Positions 51,226 to 61,200 of a stretch of DNA of 64,000 nucleotides are shown here, one piece after another. The notes below the pieces were generated by a model, which saw only the letters and a list, made by a program, of their open reading frames with translations, was not told where the DNA came from and did no database searches. The first letter of the stretch is position 1. Each line of letters opens with the position of its first letter. Source of the stretch: Paraburkholderia acidicola (GTDB taxonomy: Bacteria; Pseudomonadota; Gammaproteobacteria; Burkholderiales; Burkholderiaceae); NCBI RefSeq assembly GCF_002362315.1, contig NZ_MTZV01000004.1, positions 744,001 through 808,000 of the forward strand, written 5' to 3'. The position numbers and the translations under genes are program-made.

Positions 51226-52245
51226 CTACTGCTGGCTGAGGGTCAACGAGAGCAGCCGCGCGGTGATGTCGACGATCGGGATCACGCGGCTATAGGCCAT
51301 CCGCGTCGGCCCGATCACGCCGAGCGTGCCGACGATCGTGCCGTTCACCTCGTACGGCGCGGTGACGACGCTCATTTCCTCGATCGGCACGAGATTCGAT
51401 TCGCCGCCGATGAAAATCTGCACGCCCTGCGCGTGACTCGACACGTCGAGCAACTGAAGGAGACTGGTCTTTTGGTCGAAGATATCGAACAGCTTGCGCA
51501 GCCGGGCCATGTCGGACGACAGGTCGGCCACTTCGAGCAGGTTGCGCTCGCCGGAAATCAGCACGGTTTCGCCGGTATCGGTGTCGTCGGTGCTTGCGGT
51601 GACCGCGGCGTGCATCAGCGTCGTCATGTCGCCGCGCAGCGCATCGATTTCCTCGCGCAGACGGCGGCGCACTTCGTCGAAGGAGAGGCCGGCGAAATGC
51701 GCGTTGATGTAGTTGGACGCTTCGGTCAGCTCGGACAGCGAGAAGTCGCGCTGCGTCGCCATGATCCGGTTCTGCACGTCGCCTTCGGGTGTCACGATGA
51801 TGAGCAGGATGCGCTTGTCCGACAGGCGCATGAATTCGATCTGCTTGAACACGTGGCTGCGGCGCGGCGTCAGCACGACGCCGGCGAACTGCGACAGGCT
51901 GGACAGCACGCTCGCAGCAGCCGCGACGATCTTTTGCGGCTCGCCGGCCTGGAGTGTGGTCTTGACGGTCCGGGTGACCGCTTCTTCGTCGGCGGCGGAC
52001 TCCATGGTCAGCATCGTGTCGACGAAGAGCCGGTAGCCGCGCGGTGTCGGAATCCGGCCCGCCGACGTATGCGGGCTGATTACGAGCCCCAGTTCCTCGA
52101 GGTCGGACATCACGTTGCGGATCGTCGCGGGGCTCAGCTCCAGCCCGGAGTAACGCGACAGCGTGCGCGAGCCGACCGGCTGACCTTCGGCGATGTAACG
52201 CTCGATCAGCGTTTTGAGGAGGGTTTGTGCGCGGGGATCTAGCAT
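51226..52245 (-). CDS. hrcA: Heat-shock repressor HrcA
   Basis: HrcA (339 aa) represses groESL-type genes at CIRCE operators and depends on GroEL to fold. The N-terminal winged helix is [20 protein letters not shown] with [20 protein letters not shown] and [20 protein letters not shown]; the GAF-like middle is [20 protein letters not shown], and [20 protein letters not shown] with [17 protein letters not shown] closes it. It is divergent from nadK. No CIRCE element was seen in this window, so its targets lie elsewhere. Confidence 0.95.
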   Translation of the reverse strand: MLDPRAQTLLKTLIERYIAEGQPVGSRTLSRYSGLELSPATIRNVMSDLEELGLVISPHTSAGRIPTPRGYRLFVDTMLTMESAADEEAVTRTVKTTLQAGEPQKIVAAAASVLSSLSQFAGVVLTPRRSHVFKQIEFMRLSDKRILLIIVTPEGDVQNRIMATQRDFSLSELTEASNYINAHFAGLSFDEVRRRLREEIDALRGDMTTLMHAAVTASTDDTDTGETVLISGERNLLEVADLSSDMARLRKLFDIFDQKTSLLQLLDVSSHAQGVQIFIGGESNLVPIEEMSVVTAPYEVNGTIVGTLGVIGPTRMAYSRVIPIVDITARLLSLTLSQQ

Positions 52246-52513
52246 GACGAAAAATTTTAGCTCAATGGCGCTACAAACGATATGACCGGGATATCACCGT
52301 CTATCCTGGCCGGCTTTGTCGCCCGTCAGCAGTTGCATGGCAGAGGTGCCGCCGCACGTCCGATGCGGTCCTGTCATCGGCGCTTCACCATTCTAACGAC
52401 AATCTTGTCCATGCAAGCCGGGTTTCAGTCCCGGCGCGCCGACGTCGGGGCGCCGTGCGCCGTCGGGATTGGCCGCAGTTCTTTTCGGCACTCACCTATG
52501 GTGTAATGCCGCC

Positions 52514-53416
52514 ATGCAAGTTACCACCCAGTTCAAGACCGTTGCGCTCATAGGGCGCAGCAATACGCCCGGCATCGGCGAGCCGCTGACGAAGCTCGCC
52601 GCCTGCATCGAGAAGCGTGGCTTCGAGGTCGTGTTCGAAGCGGATACGGCCACTGAGATCGGCGCGTCCGGCCACCCCGCGCTGCGGCTCGCCGAGATCG
52701 GCGCGCGCGCGGACGTCGCGGTCGTGCTCGGTGGCGACGGCACGATGCTCGGCATCAGCCGGCAACTGGCGCCCTACCGCACGCCGCTGATCGGCATCAA
52801 CCACGGCCGGCTCGGCTTCATCACCGACATCCCGATTTCCGATATGTACGAGGCCGTCCCGCAGATGCTCGCGGGCAACTTCGAGCGCGAAGAACGCACG
52901 TTGCTCGAAGCGCGCATCATGCGCGCCGGCGAACCGATCTATCACGCGCTCGCGTTCAACGATGTCGTCGTGAATCGCAGTGGCTTCTCGGGGATGGCGG
53001 AGTTGCGCGTCTCGGTGGACGGCCGCTTCATGTACAACCAGCGCTCCGACGGTCTGATCGTCGCGACCCCCACCGGCTCGACCGCATATGCCCTGTCGTC
53101 GCAGGGGCCGATCCTGCATCCGCAGTTGCAGGGCCTCGTGCTCGTGCCGATCGCACCCCATGCGCTGTCCAACCGGCCGATCGTACTGCCGGACGACTCG
53201 AAGGTCGGCATCCAGATCATCTCGGGCCGCGACGTCAACGTGAACTTCGACATGCAGTCGTTCACCGCGCTCGAACTGAACGATACGATCGAGGTGCGCC
53301 GTTCGCGCCACACGGTGCCGTTCTTGCATCCGGCCGGCTATAGCTATTTCGCGACGCTGCGCAAGAAGCTGCACTGGAACGAATACCCGTCGCACGAAGA
53401 CGATCCTGAAAACTGA
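52514..53416 (+). CDS. nadK: NAD kinase
   Basis: NadK (300 aa) makes NADP from NAD and ATP (or polyphosphate). Conserved blocks are the diacylglycerol-kinase-like [20 protein letters not shown] (GGDG), [24 protein letters not shown] and [20 protein letters not shown], with [20 protein letters not shown] near the end. The start is the ATG at 52514. It is divergent from hrcA and recN follows on the same strand. Three 12-bp repeats overlap its stop codon. Confidence 0.97.
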   Translation: MQVTTQFKTVALIGRSNTPGIGEPLTKLAACIEKRGFEVVFEADTATEIGASGHPALRLAEIGARADVAVVLGGDGTMLGISRQLAPYRTPLIGINHGRLGFITDIPISDMYEAVPQMLAGNFEREERTLLEARIMRAGEPIYHALAFNDVVVNRSGFSGMAELRVSVDGRFMYNQRSDGLIVATPTGSTAYALSSQGPILHPQLQGLVLVPIAPHALSNRPIVLPDDSKVGIQIISGRDVNVNFDMQSFTALELNDTIEVRRSRHTVPFLHPAGYSYFATLRKKLHWNEYPSHEDDPEN

Positions 53417-53441
53417 GCTGAGAACTGAGCTGAAAACCGAG
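53406..53441 (+). repeat. Three 12-bp tandem repeats across the nadK stop
   Basis: CTGAAAACTGAG, CTGAGAACTGAG and CTGAAAACCGAG are contiguous; the nadK TGA (53414-53416) lies in the first. The array thus spans gene end and the nadK-recN gap without disturbing the frame before the stop. Confidence 0.75.
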
Positions 53442-53491
53442 CGCCCGTTTCGCTTGCCTGCCCGTCACCGCCTGCCAACCAGACCACTTCC

Positions 53492-55156
53492 ATGCTTCGC
53501 CACCTCTCGATACGCGACTTCGTCATCGTCGCCGCGCTCGATCTCGAATTCGACAGCGGCTTCACGGTTTTCTCGGGCGAAACGGGCGCCGGCAAATCGA
53601 TCCTGATCGATGCGCTCGCGCTTGCGCTCGGTGCTCGTGGCGATGCGAGCGTCGTGCGCACCGGTGAGACGCGCGCCGATATCACCGCCGAATTCGATAC
53701 CCACGGCGAAGTCGAGCAATGGCTCGACGACCAGGCGCTCGGCATGGCCGGAGATGCCGCTGGCAACACCGTGCTGCTGCGACGCGTGCTCGATGCGAAC
53801 GGCCGCTCGCGTGCGTTCGTCAACGGCACGCCCGCCACGCTCACGCAACTGCGCGAACTCGGTGAGATGCTGGTCGATATCCACGGGCAGCATGCGCACC
53901 AGTTGCTGATGCGGCCTGACGCGCAACGGCAGTTGTTCGATACGCACGCGGGCCTGCTCGAAACCGCCGCCGTCGTGAACCGCGCATGGCGCAGCTGGCG
54001 CGATACTGCCCAGGCCGTCGAACTCGCGCAAACCCGCGACCGCGAACTGCAACTCGAACGCGAGCGCCTCGCCTGGCAACTCGCCGAACTCGACAAGCTC
54101 GCGCCGCAGCCCGGCGAATGGGAAGACGTGAATGTCGAGCATCGGCGGCTGTCGCATTCGGCGAATCTGATCGACGGTGTGCAGGGCGCGCTCAACGCGC
54201 TGTCCGAATCCGACGAGGCGATGCTTTCGCAGCTCGGCACGATCGTCTCGAAGCTGCGCGATCTCGCGGAGATCGATCCGGCGCTGAACGATGCGCTCGC
54301 CGCGCTCGAGCCCGCCGAAATCCAGTTGCAGGAAGCCGCCTACTCGCTCTCGCATTACGCGCAGCGGCTCGAACTCGATCCGAACCGGCTCGCCCAGGTC
54401 GAAAAGCGACTGGAAGCCTTGCACTCGGCAGCGCGCAAATTCCGTCTGCAGCCGCAGACGCTGCCCGAAGAACACGAAGCGCGCCGCGCGCAACTTGCCG
54501 CGCTCGATGCCGCCGCCGACATCGACAGCCTGCGTGCCGCCGAAGCAAAAGCGAAGGAAGCGTATCTCGCCGACGCACTGCAACTGTCGAAAGCGCGCAC
54601 GAAGGCTGCGAAGGCGCTCGGCGCGGCGGTGACGACAGGCATGCAGGAACTGTCGATGGCGGGCGGCAGCTTCGAGGTCGCGCTCGTCGCGCTACCGGAA
54701 GGCGGCGCGCACGGACTCGAGCAGATCGAGTTTCGCGTCGCCGGACATGCGGGTGTGCCGTTGCGGCCGCTCGCCAAAGTGGCGTCGGGTGGCGAACTCG
54801 CGCGGATCAGTCTCGCGCTCGCGGTGATCGCGAGTGCTGCAAGCCCGACGCCGACCTTGATCTTCGACGAAGTCGATACCGGGATTGGCGGCGGCGTTGC
54901 TGAAGTGGTCGGGCGTTTGCTGCATCAGCTCGGACGCGATCGCCAGGTGCTGTGCGTCACGCACCTGCCGCAGGTTGCGGCGCGCGGCGATCATCACTTT
55001 CAGGTGGCGAAGGCATCGAACGGCAAGAGCGGCACGGTCAGCACCGTCACGCCGCTCGACAAGGCGAACCGCATCGAGGAAGTCGCGCGGATGCTTGGCG
55101 GTCTGGAGATCACCGCTACGACGCGTAAGCACGCGAAGGAAATGTTGACGGCGTGA
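53492..55156 (+). CDS. recN: DNA repair protein RecN
   Basis: RecN (554 aa) is an SMC-like ATPase for double-strand break repair. The head has the Walker A in FSGETGAGKSILIDALALAL and HGQHAHQLLMRPDAQRQL; the middle (residues ~170-370) is a coiled coil with a hinge region; the C-terminal half of the head has LRPLAKVASGGELARISLAL (signature) and LIFDEVDTGIGGGVAEVVGR (Walker B), VLCVTHLPQVAARGDHHF. All are canonical. No LexA-type box (CTGT-N8-ACAG) was noticed just upstream. Confidence 0.97.
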   Translation: MLRHLSIRDFVIVAALDLEFDSGFTVFSGETGAGKSILIDALALALGARGDASVVRTGETRADITAEFDTHGEVEQWLDDQALGMAGDAAGNTVLLRRVLDANGRSRAFVNGTPATLTQLRELGEMLVDIHGQHAHQLLMRPDAQRQLFDTHAGLLETAAVVNRAWRSWRDTAQAVELAQTRDRELQLERERLAWQLAELDKLAPQPGEWEDVNVEHRRLSHSANLIDGVQGALNALSESDEAMLSQLGTIVSKLRDLAEIDPALNDALAALEPAEIQLQEAAYSLSHYAQRLELDPNRLAQVEKRLEALHSAARKFRLQPQTLPEEHEARRAQLAALDAAADIDSLRAAEAKAKEAYLADALQLSKARTKAAKALGAAVTTGMQELSMAGGSFEVALVALPEGGAHGLEQIEFRVAGHAGVPLRPLAKVASGGELARISLALAVIASAASPTPTLIFDEVDTGIGGGVAEVVGRLLHQLGRDRQVLCVTHLPQVAARGDHHFQVAKASNGKSGTVSTVTPLDKANRIEEVARMLGGLEITATTRKHAKEMLTA

Positions 55157-55287
55157 GGCGAGTGCGGCGCGCGGCACGTCGTGCGCTAGCTGCGCCTGGT
55201 CCCGATACCCGCGGCCACAGCTTCAAAGTGCTATCGACGTGAAGCCATCGCGGTCGCCGCACGTCGCACACTAGCCGCGCTTCAACT

Positions 55288-58083
55288 TCAACCAAACACC
55301 CGCCGCCACAACCTCAGCACAACATCACGCTCCTCCGCCACCGCATCCGGATCGACCCGCGCCTTCTCCATCCCGTCGAGCCGCAACCGGTGCTGCATCT
55401 TCCGGTACGTGCGATACGCGGCGCCGACCGTCTCGGCCTCTTCCTCGCTCATCAGACCAAAACGCGACACCTCACGCAGCAGCGCGATATTGCCGGTGTT
55501 GCGGATCAGTTCCGGGTCGCTTGCCGCGTGCAGCAGCACCCAGTACTGCACGAGGAATTCGATATCCACCATCCCGCCGCGATCGTGCTTCAGGTCGAAC
55601 AACGGCGAGCGATTCGGATGCCCCACCTCGACGCGCTCGCGCATATCGACGATCTCGCGCGCAAGCGGCACAGCTTCGCGCGGCGTGGTCAGCACCTGCT
55701 CGCGAATCGCCTCGAAACGTGCGCCGATGTCGGCATCGCCGGCGCAATAACGGGCACGCGTCAGCGCCTGATGTTCCCAGACCCACGCGGTATTCGCAGC
55801 GTCGCCCTCGCGCAGCTGATAGCGGCGGAATGCGTCGAGATCGGTGACGAGCAAACCCGACTCGCCATTTGGCCGCAACCGCAGATCGACATCGAACAAC
55901 GTACCCGCACCGGTCGCCATCGTGAGCCAGGTGATCAGGCGGCGCGTGAAGGTCGCGTAGACATCGGCGGCGGCATCGTCGGGGTCGTCGTACAGGAAGA
56001 TCAGGTCGAGGTCCGATGCGTAGCCCAACTCCTTGCCGCCGAGCTTGCCGTACGCAATCACCGCAAAACGCGGCACCTCGCGATGACGCTTCGCGAGCTG
56101 CGCCCAGACCGCTTCGAGCGTCACGTCGAGCACCGCATCGGCGAGTTCGGACAGCCGGTCGCTGACGTGCTCGACGCTGAGCTTGCCCGCCAGATCGATC
56201 AGCAGGATGCGGAATACTTCGGCCTGGTGCGCGTGACGCAGCAGATCCATCTGATGCTCGACGCCATCGGCGGCCGCGAGATGCGCGCGCAGTGTCCGCT
56301 TGAATTCGGGCCAGTCGAACGGACTCGCAATCGCTTCGTCGTCGAGCAGTTCATCGAGCAACTGCGGATGGCGGATCAGGTAACCCGCCGCCCAGTGCGA
56401 CGCACCCAGCACCGACAACACGCGATGCAACGCGCTCGGATATTCGGTCAGCAGCGCGAGATACGCGCCGCGTTTGCTCACCGCGTCCAGCAGATCGAAG
56501 AAACGCGCGACCGTATCGCCGCGCCGTTCGGGCGGTTCGAGCGTGTTCGCCGCTTCCAGTGCACGCTGGGCGACGATGTCGAAGCGCTGCCGGCTGCGCT
56601 CGGCGAGCCCCGCATAGCGCGACGATTGCCACATGGCGCGCAGCCGCGCGAGTAGCTCACCCGGTTCAGCGACACCCAGTTCGACGAGGCGTGCTTCGAG
56701 CGCTTCACCGGCGCTATCGTCGGCGAGCGCGCTGCTCCACACCCACGCGGCCGCGCCGTCTTCGCGCACGCCGCAGCCGCGATGACCGGTCACCTTGTCG
56801 GAGAAGATCTGGTCGAACTGATGCTCGACGCGATCGCGGTGTGCATCGAGCGCCACCATCAGCGCGGCGTAATCGTCAAATCCCATCGCTGTAGCAAGAC
56901 AGGCGCGTTCGTCGGGATCGACCGGCATCGCGTGTGTCTGCGCATCGTTGCGATACTGCAGCCGGTGTTCGAGTTCGCGCAGAAAACGATACGCGTGCGA
57001 CAACTCTTCGCACACGGCCGGCGCGATCAGCCCGCGCACGTTCGCATAGCGCAGCACGGCGAGCGTCGGCCGGACGCGAAACCCCGTGTCCTGACCACCA
57101 CGAATTAACTGAAATACCTGGGCGCTGAATTCGATCTCACGAATACCGCCGCGACCGAGCTTGATATCGTCGGCCTTGTCGGGCCGCATCGACGCGCGGC
57201 GCTGCGCTTCCTGGCGAATCTGCACATGCAGCGCGCGAATCGCGCCGATCACGCCGAAGTCCAGATACCGGCGATAGATAAACGGCAGAGTGAGAGCGGC
57301 AAGTTGCTTCGCCAGACGCCGCGCGGATTCGCTGCGGCCTTCCGACACGAGCCGCCCCTTGATCCACGCGTAGCGCTCCCACTCGCGGCCCTGCACGTAA
57401 AAATACTCTTCGAGCATGCCAAGACTACATACGAGCGGCCCCGAATCGCCGTTCGGGCGCAGCCGCATGTCAACGCGAAACACGTAGCCGTCAGCGGTGA
57501 CTTCGGCGAGCGCGCCGATCAGACGCTTGCCGACTCGGGTAAAAAACTCCTGCGTCGCGATCGGCGAGCGCTGACCGCCCGCAGTTTCGCCGTCGTCCTC
57601 GTATACGAAGATCAGGTCGATATCCGACGATACGTTGAGTTCGCGCCCACCCAGCTTGCCCATCCCGACGACGCCGAGCGTCAGCCGTTCGCCCTGCGGC
57701 CCGCGCGGCTCGCCATAGAGCGCTTCGAGATCGGCGGATACGACGGCGAGCGCACGCTGGATCGTCACTTCGGCAAGATCGGTCATCGTGCCTGTGACTT
57801 CGGCGACATCGGCGGTGCGGGCGAGATCGCGCTCCATCACGGCGCAGAACACCTCGGTGCGCAACTGCCGCAGCGCCTGTTTCAGTGCATCGTCGCCGCT
57901 CGTGGCGCCTGCGGCACAGGCTGCGGATTCCGCACACAGCGCGTCGAGCCGCGCATCGATGCGCTCGCGCGTGAGCGGCGTTGCCGCCAGTGCCGCTATG
58001 CGCGCCGCAAGATCCGGGCGCGCAGCGACCGCTCGCGCAACGTAACGTGAATAGCTGGAACTCAGCAGGGTTACATCAGTCAT
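55288..58083 (-). CDS. glnE: Glutamine synthetase adenylyltransferase/deadenylase GlnE
   Basis: GlnE (931 aa) adds AMP to glutamine synthetase or removes it in response to PII. Two nucleotidyltransferase domains are seen: VVGMGKLGGRELNVSSDIDL with IFVYEDDG in the N-terminal half (deadenylase), and VIAYGKLGGKELGYASDLDL with IFLYDDPD in the C-terminal half (adenylylase). Both keep the D-x-D metal site. The helical linker between has RLVELGVAEPGELLARLRAM. Full length for the family. It is convergent with recN and divergent from yhdP. Confidence 0.97.
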   Translation of the reverse strand: MTDVTLLSSSYSRYVARAVAARPDLAARIAALAATPLTRERIDARLDALCAESAACAAGATSGDDALKQALRQLRTEVFCAVMERDLARTADVAEVTGTMTDLAEVTIQRALAVVSADLEALYGEPRGPQGERLTLGVVGMGKLGGRELNVSSDIDLIFVYEDDGETAGGQRSPIATQEFFTRVGKRLIGALAEVTADGYVFRVDMRLRPNGDSGPLVCSLGMLEEYFYVQGREWERYAWIKGRLVSEGRSESARRLAKQLAALTLPFIYRRYLDFGVIGAIRALHVQIRQEAQRRASMRPDKADDIKLGRGGIREIEFSAQVFQLIRGGQDTGFRVRPTLAVLRYANVRGLIAPAVCEELSHAYRFLRELEHRLQYRNDAQTHAMPVDPDERACLATAMGFDDYAALMVALDAHRDRVEHQFDQIFSDKVTGHRGCGVREDGAAAWVWSSALADDSAGEALEARLVELGVAEPGELLARLRAMWQSSRYAGLAERSRQRFDIVAQRALEAANTLEPPERRGDTVARFFDLLDAVSKRGAYLALLTEYPSALHRVLSVLGASHWAAGYLIRHPQLLDELLDDEAIASPFDWPEFKRTLRAHLAAADGVEHQMDLLRHAHQAEVFRILLIDLAGKLSVEHVSDRLSELADAVLDVTLEAVWAQLAKRHREVPRFAVIAYGKLGGKELGYASDLDLIFLYDDPDDAAADVYATFTRRLITWLTMATGAGTLFDVDLRLRPNGESGLLVTDLDAFRRYQLREGDAANTAWVWEHQALTRARYCAGDADIGARFEAIREQVLTTPREAVPLAREIVDMRERVEVGHPNRSPLFDLKHDRGGMVDIEFLVQYWVLLHAASDPELIRNTGNIALLREVSRFGLMSEEEAETVGAAYRTYRKMQHRLRLDGMEKARVDPDAVAEERDVVLRLWRRVFG

Positions 58084-58276
58084 CAGAGGTCTGGCTCGCT
58101 CGTTGCTACATCCCGTGGACCGGTCCCGGCTATCTGCGGCGCATTACGGTTCGCACCTGCAACATAGGCTGCAAACCGGTATGGGCAAGGGTTTGCAGGA
58201 AGTTCGAGGGCACCGGCCCGTGTGTTACATTTCGTCGTCAGACAGCAAAACTACCATACCCGCCATCCGCCGCAGC

Positions 58277-61200
58277 ATGTCCGAGCGAAACGACTCCGCC
58301 GACCCGCACAATGCTGGAAATATCAGGCCCGCCGGCGGACACGACCATGTGGTTCTGCGCCATACGCTGCGGGTGGTGCTGGGCATCGCGCTCGTCGTTT
58401 ATTTCATCGTGGCCGCGCTGGTGCTGGGTCTGCGCTACGGCGTCCTGCCGCACGTCGACTCGTTCCGGCCGCGCATCGAAGCACTCGTCTCCGACAAGCT
58501 CCACACCGAAGTCCGCATCGGCAAGCTCGCGCCGCACTGGCTGGGCTTCCAGCCCGGCGTCGACGTCACCGACCTGACCATTCGCGACCGCGACGGCAAC
58601 GTCGCGCTCACGGTCCCGCACGCTACTGCCACGGTGTCGTGGCGCTCGCTCGTGCAACTCACGCCGCTGCTATCGAGCCTGATCGTCGATCAACCGGACG
58701 TCCTCGTTGCGCGCTCCGCGGACGGCACGCTGTCGGTGGCCGGCGTGCCGATGCCAAGCACGCACACCGGCAACGACACGTTCACCACGTGGCTGCTGCG
58801 CCAGCAGGCGATCGTCCTGCGCGGCGGCACGCTGCGCTGGCGCGACGCACGCCACGACGCGCCTGAGCTGACCCTGCAGGACATCCGCCTCGCCATTCTG
58901 AACGACGGCTATGACCACCGGATCGCGCTGCAGGCGCCCGCCGAAGGCACCGTGCTGCACGGCCCGCTCGATTTCCGCGCGCAGTTCCGGCACGCGCGGA
59001 TGGCGGCGATCGGCAAGCCGGTCAACTGGAGCGGCACGGCTTACGTGTCGACCGGTCCTGTCGATCTGCCTACACTTTCCCATTACATCGACTTCCCGAT
59101 CGAGGCTTTCGCGGGCCGCATCGATAACGCCATCTGGATCGACTTCGGCCAGGGGCGGATGAAATCGGCGGGCGGCGAATTGTCGGGCACCGACGTCTCG
59201 CTGCGAGTACGTCCCACCCAGCCGAAGCTCGACATGCCGGAGGCGCGCTTCTCCTGGTCGCTCGACGCGCCGGCGCGCGGCGATTACACGCTGAAGCTGC
59301 GCGACCTGCGCGCGGAACTCGGTCAGCCGCCGCTCGACGACGGCACGCCGCTCACGCGCACGCTCGCGCTCAGCACGCTGACCGGCCACTACCGGATGCC
59401 GAGCGTGCAGCATGGCCAGCTCGTAAGCGTGGCCGGCGACCGCGTCGACCTCGGCATCCTCGCGGAATTCAGCCGCGCGTTGCCGCTACCGGGGCGCCTC
59501 CTGAACGAGCTCGTGCGCTTCAATCCGCGCGGCCAGGTCGCCAATTATGAAATCAAGATCGAGCGGGGCACGCCGGAAAGCGGCGAGGCCGCGAGCGAGC
59601 ACAACGCGACAGGTACCGAACCGATCGTGCGTTACCGGTTCAAGGGTGACCTGCAAGGCATCAGCGTCGCCGCGCAGGAACCGCCGCCAGGGCTCACCGC
59701 GCTGAACCACCCGCGCGCGGGCATCCCGGGTTTCGAGAATCTGTGGGGCAGCGTCGACGCCGACGAAACCCACGGCACGGTCACACTCGACACCGCCAAC
59801 GCAGCCGTCACGGTGCCCGGCCTCTTCGACGACCCGCGGCTCACCTTCGACCGCCTGCAGGGCACGGGCACCTGGACCGTCTCGCCGGCCGCGCCCGGCG
59901 AAGCGCACAAGGCGTTTGCCGTGTCGGTCTCGGCGCTGAGCGTGCAGAACGCCGACCTGCACGGCAAGGTCGTCGCGAACTATACGAACCCCGGGCACGG
60001 TCGCGGCACGCTCGATCTGAAAGCCGACATCGATCATGCGCAGGTATCGCGCGTCGTGCGCTATCTGCCGACCAGTATCGGCGAAAAGCTGCGCATCTAT
60101 CTCGGCCACGGGCTGCAGGCGGGCACAGCGCACAACGGGACGATCGAGGTGCGTGGCGACCTGACCCAGTTCCCGTATTCGCGCAACCCGTCGGCGGGGA
60201 TCTTTCATATCGTCGCGCCGTTCACGGGCGGCACGTTCGATCCGTCGCCGTACCCGCCAAAGAAAATGAAGGACGGCACGCCGAGCGTGTGGCCCGCGCT
60301 CGAAGGTATCAACGGGGTGTTCGAACTGAAGGAAAACCTGCTGCGCTTCGACATCGACCGCGCGCATTACCGGCGCGTCGCACTGAACAAGGTGACGGGC
60401 CGCATCGACGATCTCGGCACGAAGGCGTCCAGCCTCGTGATCGCCGGCGACGGACGCGGTCCGCTCGCCGACATGCTCGATTACGTGAACAGCAGCGCGC
60501 TCGGCGGCATGTCGAAACATGTGGGCGAAAAGATCCACGCCGACGGTCCCGCCACGCTCGCGCTGAAACTCACGGTGCCGCGCAGCACGCCCAAGCCGCA
60601 CATCGCCGTTGAAGGAGCGATCGGCTTCCAGAACAACCGCCTCGCGATGAACAACGTGCCGCCGCTGTCCGATCTGCGCGGCAAGGTGCATTTCACCGAG
60701 CACACCGCGGCGCTCGACAAGCTGTCGGGCCGGTTTCTCGGTGGTGACGTGCGGGCCAATGGCGGCCTGAAGGAAAACGGCAGCTATGCGCTCGACGTCG
60801 CGGGCCACATCGCCGTCGATGCTGCACGTGGTCTCGATCTGCATGGTCCCGCTGCGCAGGTGCTGACGCGGATGACGGGCAGCGCGCCGTACGATCTGAA
60901 CATGCACGGCAGCAAGGGGCGTTTACCGGAAGTCACGGCGAACTCCGATCTCACCGGACTCGCGCTGAACTTCCCCGCGCCGTTTAACAAACCGCTCGGC
61001 ACACCGATGCCGTTGCATTTCACGCTGCAGCCGCAGTCCACGACAGCGGCCGCCGACACGACAGGCACGGCAAGCACAAGCGGCCAGCAACGCGCCGACC
61101 TGACATTCGGCCCAATCGCCGCGACGTATCTGCTGCGGCTCGCACCGCACGAAAAGCCCGCAGTTGTACGCGGCGCGATCGGCGTCAACCGTCCCGCCGA

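Noticed and set aside
57226..58050. Long plus-strand frame opposite glnE
   Set aside because: Antisense shadow of a well-conserved glnE coding sequence; Arg/His/Ala-rich, no motifs.
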